In this document: positions 5,621 through 12,624 of the stretch, in pieces
Layout of the letters: the number at the start of each line of letters is the position of its first letter
Numbering within the stretch: the stretch's first letter is position 1
Source: Paracoccaceae bacterium
GTDB lineage: Bacteria > Pseudomonadota > Alphaproteobacteria > Rhodobacterales > Rhodobacteraceae
Direction: 5' to 3'
Assembly: GCA_015485375.1 (NCBI GenBank)
Contig: WFTU01000332.1
Location: forward strand, 1 to 12,624
Length of the DNA: 12,624 bases
Made by a program: the position numbers and the translations under genes
Notes under the pieces: generated by a model
Seen by the model: only the letters and a program-made list of their open reading frames with translations
Databases searched by the model: none
Told to the model about the DNA's origin: nothing

Positions 5621-8062
5621 ATGGCCGAAAAACTCGTTATCATCGGAGCAGGCATGGCCTCGGGCCGGATGCTCGAGGAATTGTTCGCGCAGGACGGGGA
5701 CTACGACATCACCCTGTTCGGGGCAGAACCGCGCGGCAACTACAACCGTATCATGCTCTCGCCGGTTCTGGCGGGCGAGAAAACCTACGGCGAAATCGTC
5801 ACCCACGACGCCGACTGGTATCGCGACAACAACATCAATTGCCGTTTTGGCGAGGCCGTGGTCAAGATCGACCGCAAGGCGAAACAGGTGGTGAGCGCGG
5901 GCGGCGTGACACCCTACGACAAACTGGTCGTGGCCACCGGCTCCGCATCTTTCTTCATCCCCGTCACCGGCAACGACCTGCCCGGCGTGGTCGGCTTTCG
6001 CGATCTCGATGATGTCGAGGCGATGACAGCAGCGGCGCGCAAGCCCGACGGCAAGGCGGTCATCATCGGCGGCGGTCTGCTGGGGCTGGAAGCCGCGGCA
6101 GCGCTGAAGCTGCAGGGCATGGACGTAACCGTGCTGCACCTGATGGATCACCTGATGGAGCGCCAGCTTGATCCGGCGGCGGGCTATCTGCTGCAAAAGG
6201 AACTGGAAAAACGCGGCATCAACGTAATCTGCAACGCCCACACCAAGGCCATCCTCGGCCATGATCATGTCGACGCGGTTCTGCTGGAGGACGGCGAAAT
6301 TTACGGTGCCGACCTGGTGGTTATGGCCGCCGGTATCCGCCCCGAAACCCGGCTGGCGGTCGACTCCGGCCTGCATGTGGAGCGCGGGATTGTCGTGGAT
6401 GATTCCATGCACACCTCCGATCCGGACATTTTCGCCCTCGGCGAATGTGTCGAGCATGACGGGGTGGTTTACGGACTGGTCGCCCCGCTGTTCGACATGG
6501 CAAAGGTTCTGGCCCGCACGCTGACCGGCGAGGAGGCGCACTTCAAGGCGCCCGCCGTTGCCACGCGCCTGAAAGTCACCGGCGTGGAGCTGTTCTCTGC
6601 CGGTGAGTTCGACGAGGACGACGGGCGCGAGGACATCGTATTCCGCGATCCCGCCCGCGGCATCTACAAACGGCTGGTGCTGGAAGACAACCGTATCGTC
6701 GGCATCGTCATGTATGGCGATACCACCGATGCCACATGGTTCTTCGGCAAGCTGACCATGGCCGAGGATATCAGCGCCATCCGCGAAACCCTGATCTTCG
6801 GCCCCGCCTATCAGGGCGACGGCCTTGCCGATCCGCTCGCCGCTATCGCCGCCATGCCCGCCGAAGCCGAGGTTTGCGGCTGCAACGGTGTGTGCAAGGG
6901 CACAATTGTCGAGGCGATCTCCAACGGCGCCGACGACCTCGGCAAAGTGCGCGCCGCGACCAAGGCTTCGGCCTCCTGCGGCAACTGCACCGGACTGGTG
7001 GAACAGATCCTCGCCAGCACACTGGGTGACGATTTCGAGGCCCCGACCGAGCAACCGGTCTGCGGCTGCACCGACCTGACCCACGACGACCTGCGCCGGA
7101 TCATCAAGGCACGCGCGCTGAAATCCATTCCCGCAGTGATGCAGGAAACCGGCTGGAAAACCTCTTGCGGCTGCCACGTCTGCCGTCCCGCGCTGAACTA
7201 CTACCTGATTGCCGAGTGGCCGCTGGAATACAGGGACGACCAGCAAAGCCGTTTCGTGAACGAGCGCAACCACGCCAACATCCAGAAAGACGGCACCTAT
7301 TCCGTCGTGCCGCGCATGTGGGGCGGCATCACCACCCCGCAGGAACTGCGCGCCATTGCCGATGCGGCCGAAAAATACAACGTGCCGACCGTGCATGTCA
7401 CCGGCGGCCAGCGCATCGACCTGCTTGGCGTGCAGCGCGAGGACCTGCCGGATATCTGGGCCGATCTGAACGCGGCGGGACTGGTTTCGGGCCATGCCTA
7501 TTCCAAGGGGTTGCGCACGGTGAAAACCTGCGTCGGTTCCGACCACTGCCGTTTCGGCACGCAGGACAGTACCGGCCTCGGCATCAAGCTCGAAAAAATC
7601 CTCTGGGGTAGCTGGACCCCGCACAAGGTCAAACTCGCCGTCTCCGGCTGCCCGCGCAATTGCGCCGAGGCGACCTGCAAGGACGTCGGCGTAATTTGCG
7701 TCGACAGCGGCTACGAGGTCAGCGCCGCCGGTGCCGCCGGAATGGAGCTGAAAGAAACCGAACCGCTGGCCAAGGTCGCAACCGAACAGGAAGCCATCGA
7801 TCTGACCGTTGCATTCATCCAGCTTTACCGCGAGAACGCCCGCTACCTCGACCGCCCCTATAAATGGGTCGCACGGGTCGGCATGGACTGGGTGCGCGAA
7901 CAGGTGGTGGACGATGCCGGCAACCGCGCCGCCCTGTGCGAGCGTTTCGAACTCTCGCAATCGGTTTACCGCAAGGACCCCTGGGCCGCGCAGGCCACCG
8001 AAGAGCACAAGCGAACCAAATGGACCCCGCTTGCAGACCTGACACTGGAGGCAGCAGAATGA
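5621..8062 (+). CDS. nirB: Assimilatory nitrite reductase [NAD(P)H], large subunit
   Basis: Cytoplasmic flavo-siroheme enzyme reducing nitrite to ammonium with NAD(P)H (813 residues; E. coli NirB has 847). Order of domains: FAD-binding Rossmann motif GAGMAS (9-14); NAD(P)H-binding motif GGGLLG (150-155); a second FAD contact near IFALGECVEH (270-279); a BFD-like [2Fe-2S] site with Cys419, Cys421, Cys453, Cys456; a second cysteine-rich region with Cys481, Cys483, Cys516, Cys518, Cys521 (CGCTDLTHDD then SCGCHVCRPALNYYL); the nitrite/sulfite reductase half-domains; and siroheme-[4Fe-4S] ligands Cys637/Cys643 (TCVGSDHCRFG) and Cys677/Cys681 (SGCPRNCAE). All expected cofactor residues are present. 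It is the first gene of the operon and overlaps nirD by 4 bases. It corresponds to NasB of Paracoccus. Transcription is likely controlled from the divergent region shared with the LysR gene. Confidence 0.97.
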   Translation: MAEKLVIIGAGMASGRMLEELFAQDGDYDITLFGAEPRGNYNRIMLSPVLAGEKTYGEIVTHDADWYRDNNINCRFGEAVVKIDRKAKQVVSAGGVTPYDKLVVATGSASFFIPVTGNDLPGVVGFRDLDDVEAMTAAARKPDGKAVIIGGGLLGLEAAAALKLQGMDVTVLHLMDHLMERQLDPAAGYLLQKELEKRGINVICNAHTKAILGHDHVDAVLLEDGEIYGADLVVMAAGIRPETRLAVDSGLHVERGIVVDDSMHTSDPDIFALGECVEHDGVVYGLVAPLFDMAKVLARTLTGEEAHFKAPAVATRLKVTGVELFSAGEFDEDDGREDIVFRDPARGIYKRLVLEDNRIVGIVMYGDTTDATWFFGKLTMAEDISAIRETLIFGPAYQGDGLADPLAAIAAMPAEAEVCGCNGVCKGTIVEAISNGADDLGKVRAATKASASCGNCTGLVEQILASTLGDDFEAPTEQPVCGCTDLTHDDLRRIIKARALKSIPAVMQETGWKTSCGCHVCRPALNYYLIAEWPLEYRDDQQSRFVNERNHANIQKDGTYSVVPRMWGGITTPQELRAIADAAEKYNVPTVHVTGGQRIDLLGVQREDLPDIWADLNAAGLVSGHAYSKGLRTVKTCVGSDHCRFGTQDSTGLGIKLEKILWGSWTPHKVKLAVSGCPRNCAEATCKDVGVICVDSGYEVSAAGAAGMELKETEPLAKVATEQEAIDLTVAFIQLYRENARYLDRPYKWVARVGMDWVREQVVDDAGNRAALCERFELSQSVYRKDPWAAQATEEHKRTKWTPLADLTLEAAE
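8047..8051 (+). promoter_or_regulatory. Ribosome-binding site of nirD inside the nirB 3' end
   Basis: GGAGG lies 7 bases before the ATG at 8059. This decides the nirD start, because the nirD frame is open further upstream inside nirB without meaning. Confidence 0.75.
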
Positions 8063-8394
8063 GCAACTGGATAGATATCGCCGCACTCGAAGACATCCCC
8101 GCCCGTGGCGCCCGCGTGGTGAAAACCGCACAGGGCTGCATCGCGATTTTCCGCACCCACGACGATCGGGTATTCGCGCTCGACGATGCCTGCCCGCACA
8201 AAAACGGTGCGCTGTCCGAAGGGATCGTGCACGGGGCCGCCGTGACCTGCCCGTTGCACAACTGGGTCATCAATCTGGAAACCGGCATGGCCGAGGGCGC
8301 AGACGAAGGGCAGGTTGCCACCTACCGGATCAAGGTCGACAACGGCCGTATCCTGCTCGATGCCAGCCGTCTGGCCGCACGGTCCGCCGCATGA
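8059..8394 (+). CDS. nirD: Nitrite reductase small subunit, Rieske-type ferredoxin
   Basis: A 111-residue Rieske-fold protein, the small partner of NirB. Both ligand motifs of a [2Fe-2S] Rieske centre are intact: Cys45-Pro-His47 (DACPHKNGALSEG) and Cys64-Pro-Leu-His67 (VTCPLHNWV). E. coli NirD keeps the fold but has lost these ligands, so this protein is closer to the redox-active NasG type of Paracoccus. The start at 8059 is set by the ribosome-binding site and by the normal beginning MSNWIDIAALEDIP. It overlaps nirB by four bases (ATGA) and nasA by four bases (ATGA), so the three proteins should be made together. Inferred role: electron carrier from NirB, perhaps also to NasA. Confidence 0.95.
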   Translation: MSNWIDIAALEDIPARGARVVKTAQGCIAIFRTHDDRVFALDDACPHKNGALSEGIVHGAAVTCPLHNWVINLETGMAEGADEGQVATYRIKVDNGRILLDASRLAARSAA

Positions 8395-10991
8395 AACCTG
8401 TCCGCACGACCTGCCCATACTGCGGCGTAGGCTGCGGACTTCTGGTCGAGGCCGACGGCACGATCAAGGGCGACCCCGACCACCCCGCCAACTTCGGCCG
8501 CCTGTGTTCCAAGGGCGCGGCCCTTGGCGAGACGATCGGGCTGGAGGGCCGCGTGCTGGAGCCCCGTATCAACGGCAAAACCGCAGACCGGGACACGGCG
8601 CTGGACAAAACCGCCGCTGCCTTCACCGCCGCCATTCGCGAACACGGCCCCGACAGTGTTGCCTTCTATGTATCCGGCCAGATCCTGACCGAGGATTACT
8701 ATGTCGCCAACAAGCTGATGAAAGGCTTCATCGGATCGGCCAACATCGACACAAATTCCCGCCTGTGCATGGCCTCCTCGGTCGCTGGTCACAAACGCGC
8801 CTTCGGCACCGACACTGTGCCCGGCACCTACGGGGATTTCGAGGCGGCCGATCTGGTCGTCCTCACCGGCTCCAACCTCGCATGGTGCCATCCGGTCCTG
8901 TTCCAGCGGCTGGCCGCGGCCAAGGCCAAACGCCCGCATATGCAGGTGGTCGTCATCGATCCCCGCCGCACCGCCAGCGCCGAAATTGCCGATCTGCACC
9001 TGCCCGTTCGCCCCGACGGCGACATCGCCCTGTTCAACGCCCTGCTGGCCGAAATCAACCGTCAGGGCGCACTCGACGAAGGGTTCATCAACGCCCGCGT
9101 CTCCGGTTTTACCGAAGCACTGGATGCGGCGCACGCAAGCACACCGGGCGACAGCGGCCTGACACCGGAGCAGATCAAAGCCTTTTGCGATCTGTGGATC
9201 GGCACCGAAAAGGTTGTCACTGTCTATTCGCAGGGCGTGAACCAGTCCGCCTGCGGCAGCGACAAGGTCAACGCCATCATCAACTGTCATCTGGCTACGG
9301 GGCGTATCGGCAAACCGGGGGCAGGCCCGTTCTCGGTCACCGGCCAGCCGAACGCCATGGGCGGGCGGGAGGTCGGCGGTCTGGCCAACATGCTCGCCTG
9401 TCACCTCGACATCGAAAACCCCGAGCACCGCGCCACAGTGCAACAGGCATGGGATGCCCCGACGATCTGCACGCAGCAAGGCCTGAAAGCCGTGGACCTG
9501 TTCGCCGCCTGCGACAGCGGGAAAATCAAGGCCCTCTGGATCATCGGCACCAACCCCGCCGTCTCGCTGCCCGACGCGGATTTTGTGGCGCAGGCAATTG
9601 CCAAAGTGCCGTTTACCGTGGTCTCGGACGTGACCGATACCGACACAACCAAACTGGCAAACGTCTTCCTGCCCGCCACCACATGGGGCGAGAAAACCGG
9701 CACAGTCACCAATTCCGAACGCCGCATCAGCCTGCAACGCGCCTTCCTCCCCGCCCCCGGCGCGGCGCGCCCCGACTGGCAAATCATTTGCGATGTGGCC
9801 GAACGCATGGGATTCGGCGCCGCTTTCGCCTACAAATCCCCCGCCGAAATCTTCCGCGAATACGCCGCGCTTTCCGGCAAGGCCGCCGCGTTCGGGCGCG
9901 ACTTCGATATCAGCGGTCTGGCCGGTATCTCCGACGCCGACTACGCCACCTTCAAGCCCGTGCAATGGCCGGTTCCCGTCGATGCACCAACCGGAGGCCG
10001 ATTCTTCGCCGATGGTGCATTCTTCCACGCCGACGGCAAGGCCCGCATGCTGGCGGTTTCCTCTCCGGCTCCGTCCGGGAAACGCGGATTCCGCCTCAAC
10101 TCCGGCCGTATCCGCGACCAGTGGCACACCATGACCCGCAGCGCGAAATCTCCGCGCCTGAGCCAGCACACCACCGAACCCTTTGTGGAAATCCACCCCG
10201 GGGACGCGCAACCCCTCGGCCTCGGCAAAGACGATCTGGTTGTCCTGCGCCGCGCCGGCAACAGCGTCGTCCTGCGCGCCCGTATCACCACCGACATCCG
10301 GCAGGGCACGGTTTTCGCGCCAATGCACTGGAGCGACAGCAACGCCTCCGCCGCACGGATCAATACTCTGGTGGACAGCATAACCGACCCCGTTTCCGGC
10401 CAACCGGCCCTGAAAGCGGGCGCGGTGGAGCTGCAACGGTTCAGCGCCCTCTGGCACGGCTTCGCGGTCTCCGCCGCAGCCATCCCCGCACAACACCACA
10501 GCTACAGCGCAATCGCCCGCACCGATACCGGCTGGCGCGCCGAGGTCGCAGGCGCCGCTCTCCCCGAAGACTGGGAGGCCGAAGCCCGCGCCACGCTCGG
10601 CCTGACAACCGGCAGCGTCAGCATCCTGCGCGATGCAGCACAAGGTCTGGTAAGGGTCGCTATCCACGACGGTCCGGCCCTGCGCGGCCTGTTCTTCGCC
10701 GCCCCGCGCCCGATCGAGGTCGCGCGAACCTACGCCGCAAGCCTGATCAACTCCGACACACCCGCCCTTGCCGCATTGTCAGGCCTGCCGGTCTCCGGCC
10801 CGCCGGATGCCGGCCGCACGGTCTGCGCCTGCGCGGGCGTTGGCGTCAACACCATCCGCACCGCGATCGAGGGCGGTGCCACCAGCGTCGCCGACATCGG
10901 CAGATGCACCGGTGCAGGCACCAACTGCGGTGCCTGCAAACCCGAACTGGAAACCCTTCTGGCCGCAGCCCCCATGCTCGCCGCCGAATAA
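8391..10991 (+). CDS. nasA: Assimilatory nitrate reductase, molybdenum catalytic subunit
   Basis: Cytoplasmic Mo-bis-MGD enzyme reducing nitrate to nitrite (866 residues, normal for the NasA/NasC group; the Paracoccus homologue is called NasC). The N-terminal [4Fe-4S] ligands are Cys8, Cys11, Cys15 and Cys39 (TCPYCGVGCG then GRLCSKG). There is no Tat signal, as expected for the cytoplasmic form. Cys126 in NSRLCMASS is the likely Mo ligand. Cofactor-binding segments include LTGSNLAWCHP, GQPNAMGGREVGGL and IIGTNPAVSLP. A molybdopterin dinucleotide-binding domain lies at about 585-695. The C-terminus adds a BFD-like [2Fe-2S] domain with Cys812, Cys814, Cys846 and Cys849 (VCACAGVG then TNCGACKPE). 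The start overlaps the nirD stop with no separate Shine-Dalgarno, indicating coupling. No dedicated NADH or ferredoxin reductase gene for it lies in the window. Confidence 0.96.
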   Translation: MKPVRTTCPYCGVGCGLLVEADGTIKGDPDHPANFGRLCSKGAALGETIGLEGRVLEPRINGKTADRDTALDKTAAAFTAAIREHGPDSVAFYVSGQILTEDYYVANKLMKGFIGSANIDTNSRLCMASSVAGHKRAFGTDTVPGTYGDFEAADLVVLTGSNLAWCHPVLFQRLAAAKAKRPHMQVVVIDPRRTASAEIADLHLPVRPDGDIALFNALLAEINRQGALDEGFINARVSGFTEALDAAHASTPGDSGLTPEQIKAFCDLWIGTEKVVTVYSQGVNQSACGSDKVNAIINCHLATGRIGKPGAGPFSVTGQPNAMGGREVGGLANMLACHLDIENPEHRATVQQAWDAPTICTQQGLKAVDLFAACDSGKIKALWIIGTNPAVSLPDADFVAQAIAKVPFTVVSDVTDTDTTKLANVFLPATTWGEKTGTVTNSERRISLQRAFLPAPGAARPDWQIICDVAERMGFGAAFAYKSPAEIFREYAALSGKAAAFGRDFDISGLAGISDADYATFKPVQWPVPVDAPTGGRFFADGAFFHADGKARMLAVSSPAPSGKRGFRLNSGRIRDQWHTMTRSAKSPRLSQHTTEPFVEIHPGDAQPLGLGKDDLVVLRRAGNSVVLRARITTDIRQGTVFAPMHWSDSNASAARINTLVDSITDPVSGQPALKAGAVELQRFSALWHGFAVSAAAIPAQHHSYSAIARTDTGWRAEVAGAALPEDWEAEARATLGLTTGSVSILRDAAQGLVRVAIHDGPALRGLFFAAPRPIEVARTYAASLINSDTPALAALSGLPVSGPPDAGRTVCACAGVGVNTIRTAIEGGATSVADIGRCTGAGTNCGACKPELETLLAAAPMLAAE

Positions 10992-11001
10992 CCCTGCAAA
11001 C

Positions 11002-11005
11002 GGAG
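11002..11005 (+). promoter_or_regulatory. Ribosome-binding site of the nitrate/nitrite transporter
   Basis: GGAG in the 20-base nasA-transporter gap, 6 bases before the ATG at 11012. It selects this ATG; the same frame is open far upstream across nasA, but that stretch has no homology to a protein family I know. Confidence 0.65.
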
Positions 11006-11011
11006 ACCCAA

Positions 11012-12238
11012 ATGCACCGCCCGCAAGACATCGCCAAACCCGACCAGTATCGCGCCCTCGGCCTCAGCACCTTTGCCTTTACCGTCAGTTTCGCCGTCTG
11101 GACCCTGTTCTCCATTATCGGCGTGCAAATCAAAACCGACCTCGGCCTGAGCGACACGCAATTCGGCCTGCTGGTGGCGACACCGGTGCTGACCGGCTCC
11201 GTCAGCCGGATGTTTCTGGGAATCTGGGTGGAAAAATACGGCGGGCGGCTGGTGTTTCCGGCCCAGATGCTGACGACTGCCATGGCCGTCTGGATGCTGA
11301 CATGGGCGCAATCCTACGCCATGTTCCTGCTCGCCGCGCTGGGTCTGGGGCTGGCAGGCGGTTCCTTCATCATCGGCGTTTCCTACGTCTCCCGCTGGTT
11401 CGGCGCGGGGCAACAGGGCACGGCACTCGGTATTTTCGGCGCCGGAAATGTCGGGGCAGCCGTGACCAGTTTCGTCGCGCCCTTCCTGCTGCTGGCCTTC
11501 GGCTGGGAAACCACCGTGCAAATCTATGCCGTCGTGCTGGCCCTGACCGCCGCCCTGTTCTACACCTTCGCCAAACCCGACCCGATCGAGGCCGGACACG
11601 GCGCCTCCCGCGCCATCACCAGCCTGCGCGCCCAGCTTGCCCCGCTCAAACACGTTCAGGTCTGGCGCTTCTCGCTCTACTACTTCTTCGTATTCGGTGC
11701 CTTCGTCGCCCTCGCCTCGTTCCTGCCGCGCTACTATGTCGGGGCATACGGGCTGGAACTGACCACGGCCGGAACCCTCGCGGGCCTCTACGCCCTGCCG
11801 GGATCGGTCTTTCGTGCGCTTGGCGGCTGGATGTCTGATAAATGGGGCGCCCGCCGCGTCATGTATATGACCTTCCTGAGCGCCATGACCCTGCTGTCGG
11901 CCATGGCCTACTCCGGAAACCAGACCGCCCCGCTGGCCATATTCGTGGCGTTGACCGTATTCCTCGGCTTCTCCATGAGCCTCGGCACCGCCGCAGTGTT
12001 CAAACACGTCCCCGTATACTACCCGCAACACGTCGGTGCGGTCGGCGGGCTGGTCAGCATGATCGGCGGCCTCGGCGGTTTCGTCCTGCCTATCACCTTC
12101 GGTGCATTGCTGGACGCCACCGGCATCTGGACCGCCCCGTTCATCTTGCTGGCACTGCTGGTCGCCAGCCTGACCATCTGGATGCACCTCTCGGTGCGCA
12201 AGATGGACCGCCGGGTTGGCAGCGCTTTGGCGGCTTAA
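11012..12238 (+). CDS. NarK/NasA-type MFS nitrate/nitrite transporter
   Basis: A 408-residue inner-membrane major facilitator with about 12 predicted helices. It carries both nitrate signature segments of the nitrate/nitrite porter family: GIFGAGNVGAAVTSF (140-154, TM5) and GLVSMIGGLGGFVLP (346-360, TM11). Arg66 (SVSRMFLGIWVEKYGGR) and Arg268 (GSVFRALGGWMSDKWGARR) sit where the two substrate-binding arginines of NarK lie, within the duplicated MFS loop motif. Length and motifs fit NarK1-like proton-nitrate symport better than the longer NrtP forms, but direction and preference for nitrate or nitrite cannot be settled from sequence. It is the last gene of the nirB-nirD-nasA operon, 20 bases after nasA. 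No recognisable terminator hairpin with a T-run follows. Confidence 0.93.
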   Translation: MHRPQDIAKPDQYRALGLSTFAFTVSFAVWTLFSIIGVQIKTDLGLSDTQFGLLVATPVLTGSVSRMFLGIWVEKYGGRLVFPAQMLTTAMAVWMLTWAQSYAMFLLAALGLGLAGGSFIIGVSYVSRWFGAGQQGTALGIFGAGNVGAAVTSFVAPFLLLAFGWETTVQIYAVVLALTAALFYTFAKPDPIEAGHGASRAITSLRAQLAPLKHVQVWRFSLYYFFVFGAFVALASFLPRYYVGAYGLELTTAGTLAGLYALPGSVFRALGGWMSDKWGARRVMYMTFLSAMTLLSAMAYSGNQTAPLAIFVALTVFLGFSMSLGTAAVFKHVPVYYPQHVGAVGGLVSMIGGLGGFVLPITFGALLDATGIWTAPFILLALLVASLTIWMHLSVRKMDRRVGSALAA

Positions 12239-12318
12239 GGGGGGGGTAATGGCGGAGAGACAGTCCGGCATTTGGCTGCGGGTTGGTGAAAAATACTAAT
12301 TAATAACAATAACTTGCA
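12239..12318. other. Convergent spacer with G8 tract and composition change
   Basis: The 80 bases between the transporter stop and the stop of the minus-strand small gene begin with eight G (12239-12246) and turn AT-rich from about 12288. I see only a weak imperfect stem around 12260-12277 and no intrinsic terminator for either gene. There is no gene here. Confidence 0.6.
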
Positions 12319-12597
12319 TTAATATCGTGTTTTTGTAATGTGTAGCATAGTGTGTAGCAAACTGTTGATGCCATCACCGGGTGGTGAATACAATATCTCA
12401 TCTCCGACCACTTGTGCTTCATACATCATGTTACAGATGCTCGGCATTTGGTTTGGATGGCTGCCGTCGTTGAGCTCCACGTTCTCATGAAGATCGCCGG
12501 CAAGAATATCAACAGAGGAAAATTCGTTGTTTTTTGCACATTGAAATCGATTTTGAATTTCTTGCCGGATAAGGTCGGTATTCGTCATTGTGGTCAT
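12319..12597 (-). CDS. Small hypothetical protein, AT-rich
   Basis: A 92-residue protein of unknown function. There is no signal peptide, membrane segment or cysteine motif (only two Cys), and the N-terminal third is polar and probably helical. The clearest pattern is in the C-terminal half: DILAGDLHENV (30-40), MPSICNMMY (51-59) and GDEILYSPPGDG (65-76). These vaguely recall small stand-alone proteins ending in a GDEI-x-SPP-like motif that I have seen in accessory DNA, but I cannot name a family. The start is well set: an in-frame TAG lies two codons upstream (12603-12601) and an AGAGGAA sequence sits 8 bases before the ATG. Base and codon use are much more AT-rich than in all other genes here, suggesting recent acquisition. 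It points toward the nitrate operon (convergent). Confidence 0.65.
   Translation of the reverse strand: MTTMTNTDLIRQEIQNRFQCAKNNEFSSVDILAGDLHENVELNDGSHPNQMPSICNMMYEAQVVGDEILYSPPGDGINSLLHTMLHITKTRY
12339..12359. repeat. Short tandem repeat TGTGTAGCA, 12-base period
   Basis: TGTGTAGCA occurs at 12339-12347 and 12351-12359, exactly 12 bases apart, inside the 3' end of the small minus-strand gene. It encodes the repeated peptide LHT-M-LHI. It keeps the frame, so it may be a small in-frame duplication. Confidence 0.6.
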
Positions 12598-12605
12598 TGG
12601 CTAAT

Positions 12606-12612
12606 TTCCTCT
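12606..12612 (-). promoter_or_regulatory. Ribosome-binding site of the small hypothetical gene
   Basis: On the minus strand AGAGGAA lies 8 bases before the ATG at 12597. It favours this start over the second Met (residue 4) and is the best evidence that the small gene is real. Confidence 0.6.
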
Positions 12613-12624
12613 GCAAATATGAAC

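Noticed and set aside
5477..8131. Very long open frame on the minus strand extending the LysR frame across all of nirB
   Set aside because: It is the antisense of the nirB coding frame, kept open by GC-rich codon use. The family-like LysR sequence begins only at the Met at 5476.
8322..10667. Open minus-strand frame of 781 codons opposite nasA
   Set aside because: Shadow of nasA with low-complexity Gly/Ala/Asp/His composition and no domain. nasA itself has all cofactor motifs.
8315..11011. Open plus-strand frame fused upstream of the transporter
   Set aside because: It is the alternate frame of nasA, rich in Arg/Pro/His and without any recognisable domain. The transporter has its own ribosome-binding site and normal start at 11012.
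12239..12318. Intrinsic terminator after the transporter
   Set aside because: Only a 5-bp stem with a wobble pair can be drawn around 12260-12277, with no T-run directly after it.

Overview
The window looks like chromosomal DNA of a GC-rich proteobacterium, most likely an alphaproteobacterium close to the Rhodobacterales. This rests on the high-GC coding bias, the kind of Nuo subunits present, and a nitrate-assimilation operon built like the Paracoccus nas operon. No rRNA, tRNA, CRISPR array, transposase or phage gene is visible.

Layout. (1) 1-4505, plus strand: the 3' end of a complex I operon, nuoL (5' end cut off by the window edge), nuoM and nuoN. These are the three antiporter-like membrane subunits. 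They are tightly packed: the nuoM ribosome-binding site overlaps the nuoL stop, and nuoM/nuoN share one base. NuoL and NuoM keep the key charged residues of the proton channels. NuoN lacks the usual glutamate of TM5, which suggests a divergent complex I isozyme. (2) 4506-4573: a short convergent spacer with a perfect 9-bp hairpin. (3) 4574-5476, minus strand: a LysR-family regulator. (4) 5477-5620: a divergent regulatory region with a good LysR-type palindrome and repeated GCAAC motifs. (5) 5621-12238, plus strand: a four-gene nitrate/nitrite assimilation operon, nirB, nirD, nasA and a NarK-type MFS transporter. The first three overlap by 4 bases each, and the transporter follows after 20 bases. 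(6) 12239-12624: an abrupt change to AT-rich DNA carrying one small unknown gene on the minus strand.

How it works together. The transporter imports nitrate and/or nitrite. NasA reduces nitrate to nitrite. NirB, with siroheme, [4Fe-4S], FAD and BFD-type [2Fe-2S] sites, reduces nitrite to ammonium with NAD(P)H. NirD here keeps all four Rieske ligands, unlike E. coli NirD. No separate NasA reductase is present in the window. By analogy with Paracoccus NasB/NasG/NasC, NirD may carry electrons from NirB to NasA, so one NADH-oxidising module would serve both steps. The LysR protein is the obvious candidate local regulator, but its inducer cannot be read from sequence.

I do not see a clearly new biological system. 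The points most worth a second look are the NuoN TM5 substitution, the operator-like array, the perfect 18-bp inverted repeat at the left edge (possibly an assembly fold-back) and the AT-rich orphan gene at the right edge.
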